Shown here in pieces: positions 63,230-64,000 of a stretch of DNA of 64,000 bases. The notes under the pieces were generated by a model. That model did not search any database and was not told the origin of the DNA. It was given only the letters and a program-made list of their open reading frames with translations. The DNA lies in the NCBI GenBank assembly GCA_963844655.1, contig CAWJPA010000003.1:62001-126000 (forward strand), given 5' to 3'. Position 1 is the stretch's first letter, and every line of letters starts with the position of its first letter. This DNA comes from JASHPR01 sp963844655 (GTDB lineage Bacteria; Actinomycetota; Actinomycetes; Streptosporangiales; Streptosporangiaceae). Made by a program: the position numbers and the translations under genes.

Positions 63230-64000
63230 TCACTTGGGCTGGAACCTGACCCCGCCGTCAAACCGGATCACGTCGGCGTTCATGTAGTCGTTCTCGATCA
63301 GCGCGCGGACCAGGTGCGCGAACTCGGCCGCGGTGCCCATCCGCTTCGGGAACACGATCGGGGCGCTCAGCTTGGCCTTGAACTCGTCGGCGCCCGGCCC
63401 GGTGCCGTAGATGGGCGTGTCGATGATCCCGGGGCAGATGGTGTTCACCCGCACCCCGATCGCGGCCAGGTCGCGGGCCGCGGGGACGGTCATGCCGATG
63501 ATCCCGCCCTTGGACGCCGAGTAGGCCACCTGGCCGGTCTGCCCCTCGAGGCCGGCGACCGAGGCGGTGTTGATGACGACACCGCGCTGCCCGTCGGCGT
63601 CGGCGGGCTCGGTCCTGGCGACCGCCGCGGCGCCGATCCGCATCAGGTTGAACGTGCCGATCAGGTTGATGTCGATAACCTTCCGGTACGCGGCGAGGTC
63701 ATGCGGGGTCCCGTCGCGGGCCACGGTGCGGGCGGCCCAGCCGATTCCCGCGCAGCTCACGACCACCCGCAGCGGCGGCCCGGCCGAGGCGGCCGCGTCG
63801 ACCGCTGCCTGGACCGACTGCTCGTCGGCCACGTCGGTCCTGACGAAGATGCCGCCGATGGCGTCGGCCACCGCCTTGCCCTGCGCCTCGTTGAGGTCAG
63901 CGACGGCCACCGTGGCACCCGCGGCGGCGAGCTCGCGCGCGGTGGCCTCGCCCAGGCCGCTCGCGCCCCCGGACACAATTGCCCCGACTGCGTTCAGTTC
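63230..64000 (-). CDS. Short-chain dehydrogenase (3-hydroxyacyl-CoA dehydrogenase type), 5' end cut
   Basis: The frame is open to the window edge, with ELNAVGAIVSGGASGLGEATA at its visible N terminus, so only one or a few residues are missing. SDR motifs are GGASGLG (NAD), VSCAGIGWA (NAG-like), the catalytic Ser in VINTASVAGLEG, YSASKGG (Tyr and Lys) and CPGIIDTPIYG. The NINLIG-type segment and the C-terminal DGGVRFQPK match type-2 3-hydroxyacyl-CoA dehydrogenases. With the crotonase downstream it suggests beta-oxidation of a CoA ester. Confidence 0.9.
   Translation of the reverse strand, partial: ELNAVGAIVSGGASGLGEATARELAAAGATVAVADLNEAQGKAVADAIGGIFVRTDVADEQSVQAAVDAAASAGPPLRVVVSCAGIGWAARTVARDGTPHDLAAYRKVIDINLIGTFNLMRIGAAAVARTEPADADGQRGVVINTASVAGLEGQTGQVAYSASKGGIIGMTVPAARDLAAIGVRVNTICPGIIDTPIYGTGPGADEFKAKLSAPIVFPKRMGTAAEFAHLVRALIENDYMNADVIRFDGGVRFQPK

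Noticed and set aside
58876..63249. Very long open frame on the + strand (over 1,400 codons) opposite the GT2-TagF and crotonase genes
   Set aside because: Antisense open frames are expected in GC-rich coding DNA; the translation is Arg/Gly/Val-rich without motifs, while the minus strand has clear domains.

Overview
The window is high-GC DNA with GTG/TTG starts, strong GC bias at third codon positions and the gene order pmt / rsmI-metG-tatD-ksgA-ispE-abcF ... glmU-prs-rplY-pth. That points to a mycelial-type actinomycete (Streptomyces/Streptosporangiales-like); I cannot name the species. The sequence supports about 50 protein genes, one tRNA and several repeat or operator-like sites.

Layout. 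(1) 1-20,856: a large envelope-polysaccharide locus. It has a Wzx-type flippase, a Wzy/O-antigen-ligase-type polymerase, a polyprenyl-phosphate sugar transferase (PHPT), a WecG/TagA/CpsF glycosyltransferase, a GT2, a PAP2 phosphatase, a kinase-fold protein, a methyltransferase and a secreted beta-propeller. It also has four different sulfotransferases and three GH26-like exported proteins, one of them frameshifted. The inferred product is a sulfated, Wzx/Wzy-assembled exopolysaccharide. (2) 21,423-27,305: menG, an S9 peptidase, a CapD-like epimerase and a CPA2 antiporter. (3) 27,855-33,622: a tight four-gene operon encoding a disordered repeat protein, a cellulose-synthase-like GT2, a GH26 lipoprotein and a GT39-like membrane protein. 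This looks like a synthase-dependent polysaccharide machine. (4) 33,633-36,769: cysN, cysD and cysQ, which activate sulfate and remove PAP, and so fit the sulfotransferases upstream. (5) 36,834-40,297: pth, rplY/ctc, prs and a glmU that has lost its acetyltransferase active site. (6) 40,565-46,320: accessory genes, namely a frameshifted helix-turn-helix gene running into an antisense tRNA-Gln, a desaturase plus TetR pair, tam/tamR with two clear operators, a Ser-triplet repeat protein and an SGNH lipoprotein. (7) 46,327-57,055: core genes (ABC-F, ispE, ksgA, an LCM-type methyltransferase, tatD, metG, rsmI, pmt, a SigR-like sigma factor). (8) 57,139-64,000: a GT39 protein, a GT2-TagF fusion and two fatty-acid-metabolism genes, the last cut by the window edge.

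Main points for follow-up are the sulfotransferase/GH26/CysDNQ grouping, the four-gene synthase operon, the truncated GlmU, a 22-bp perfect hairpin in front of ksgA, repeated boxes around a sigR gene that lacks its usual rsrA partner, and three apparent single-base frameshifts that may be real or may be assembly errors.
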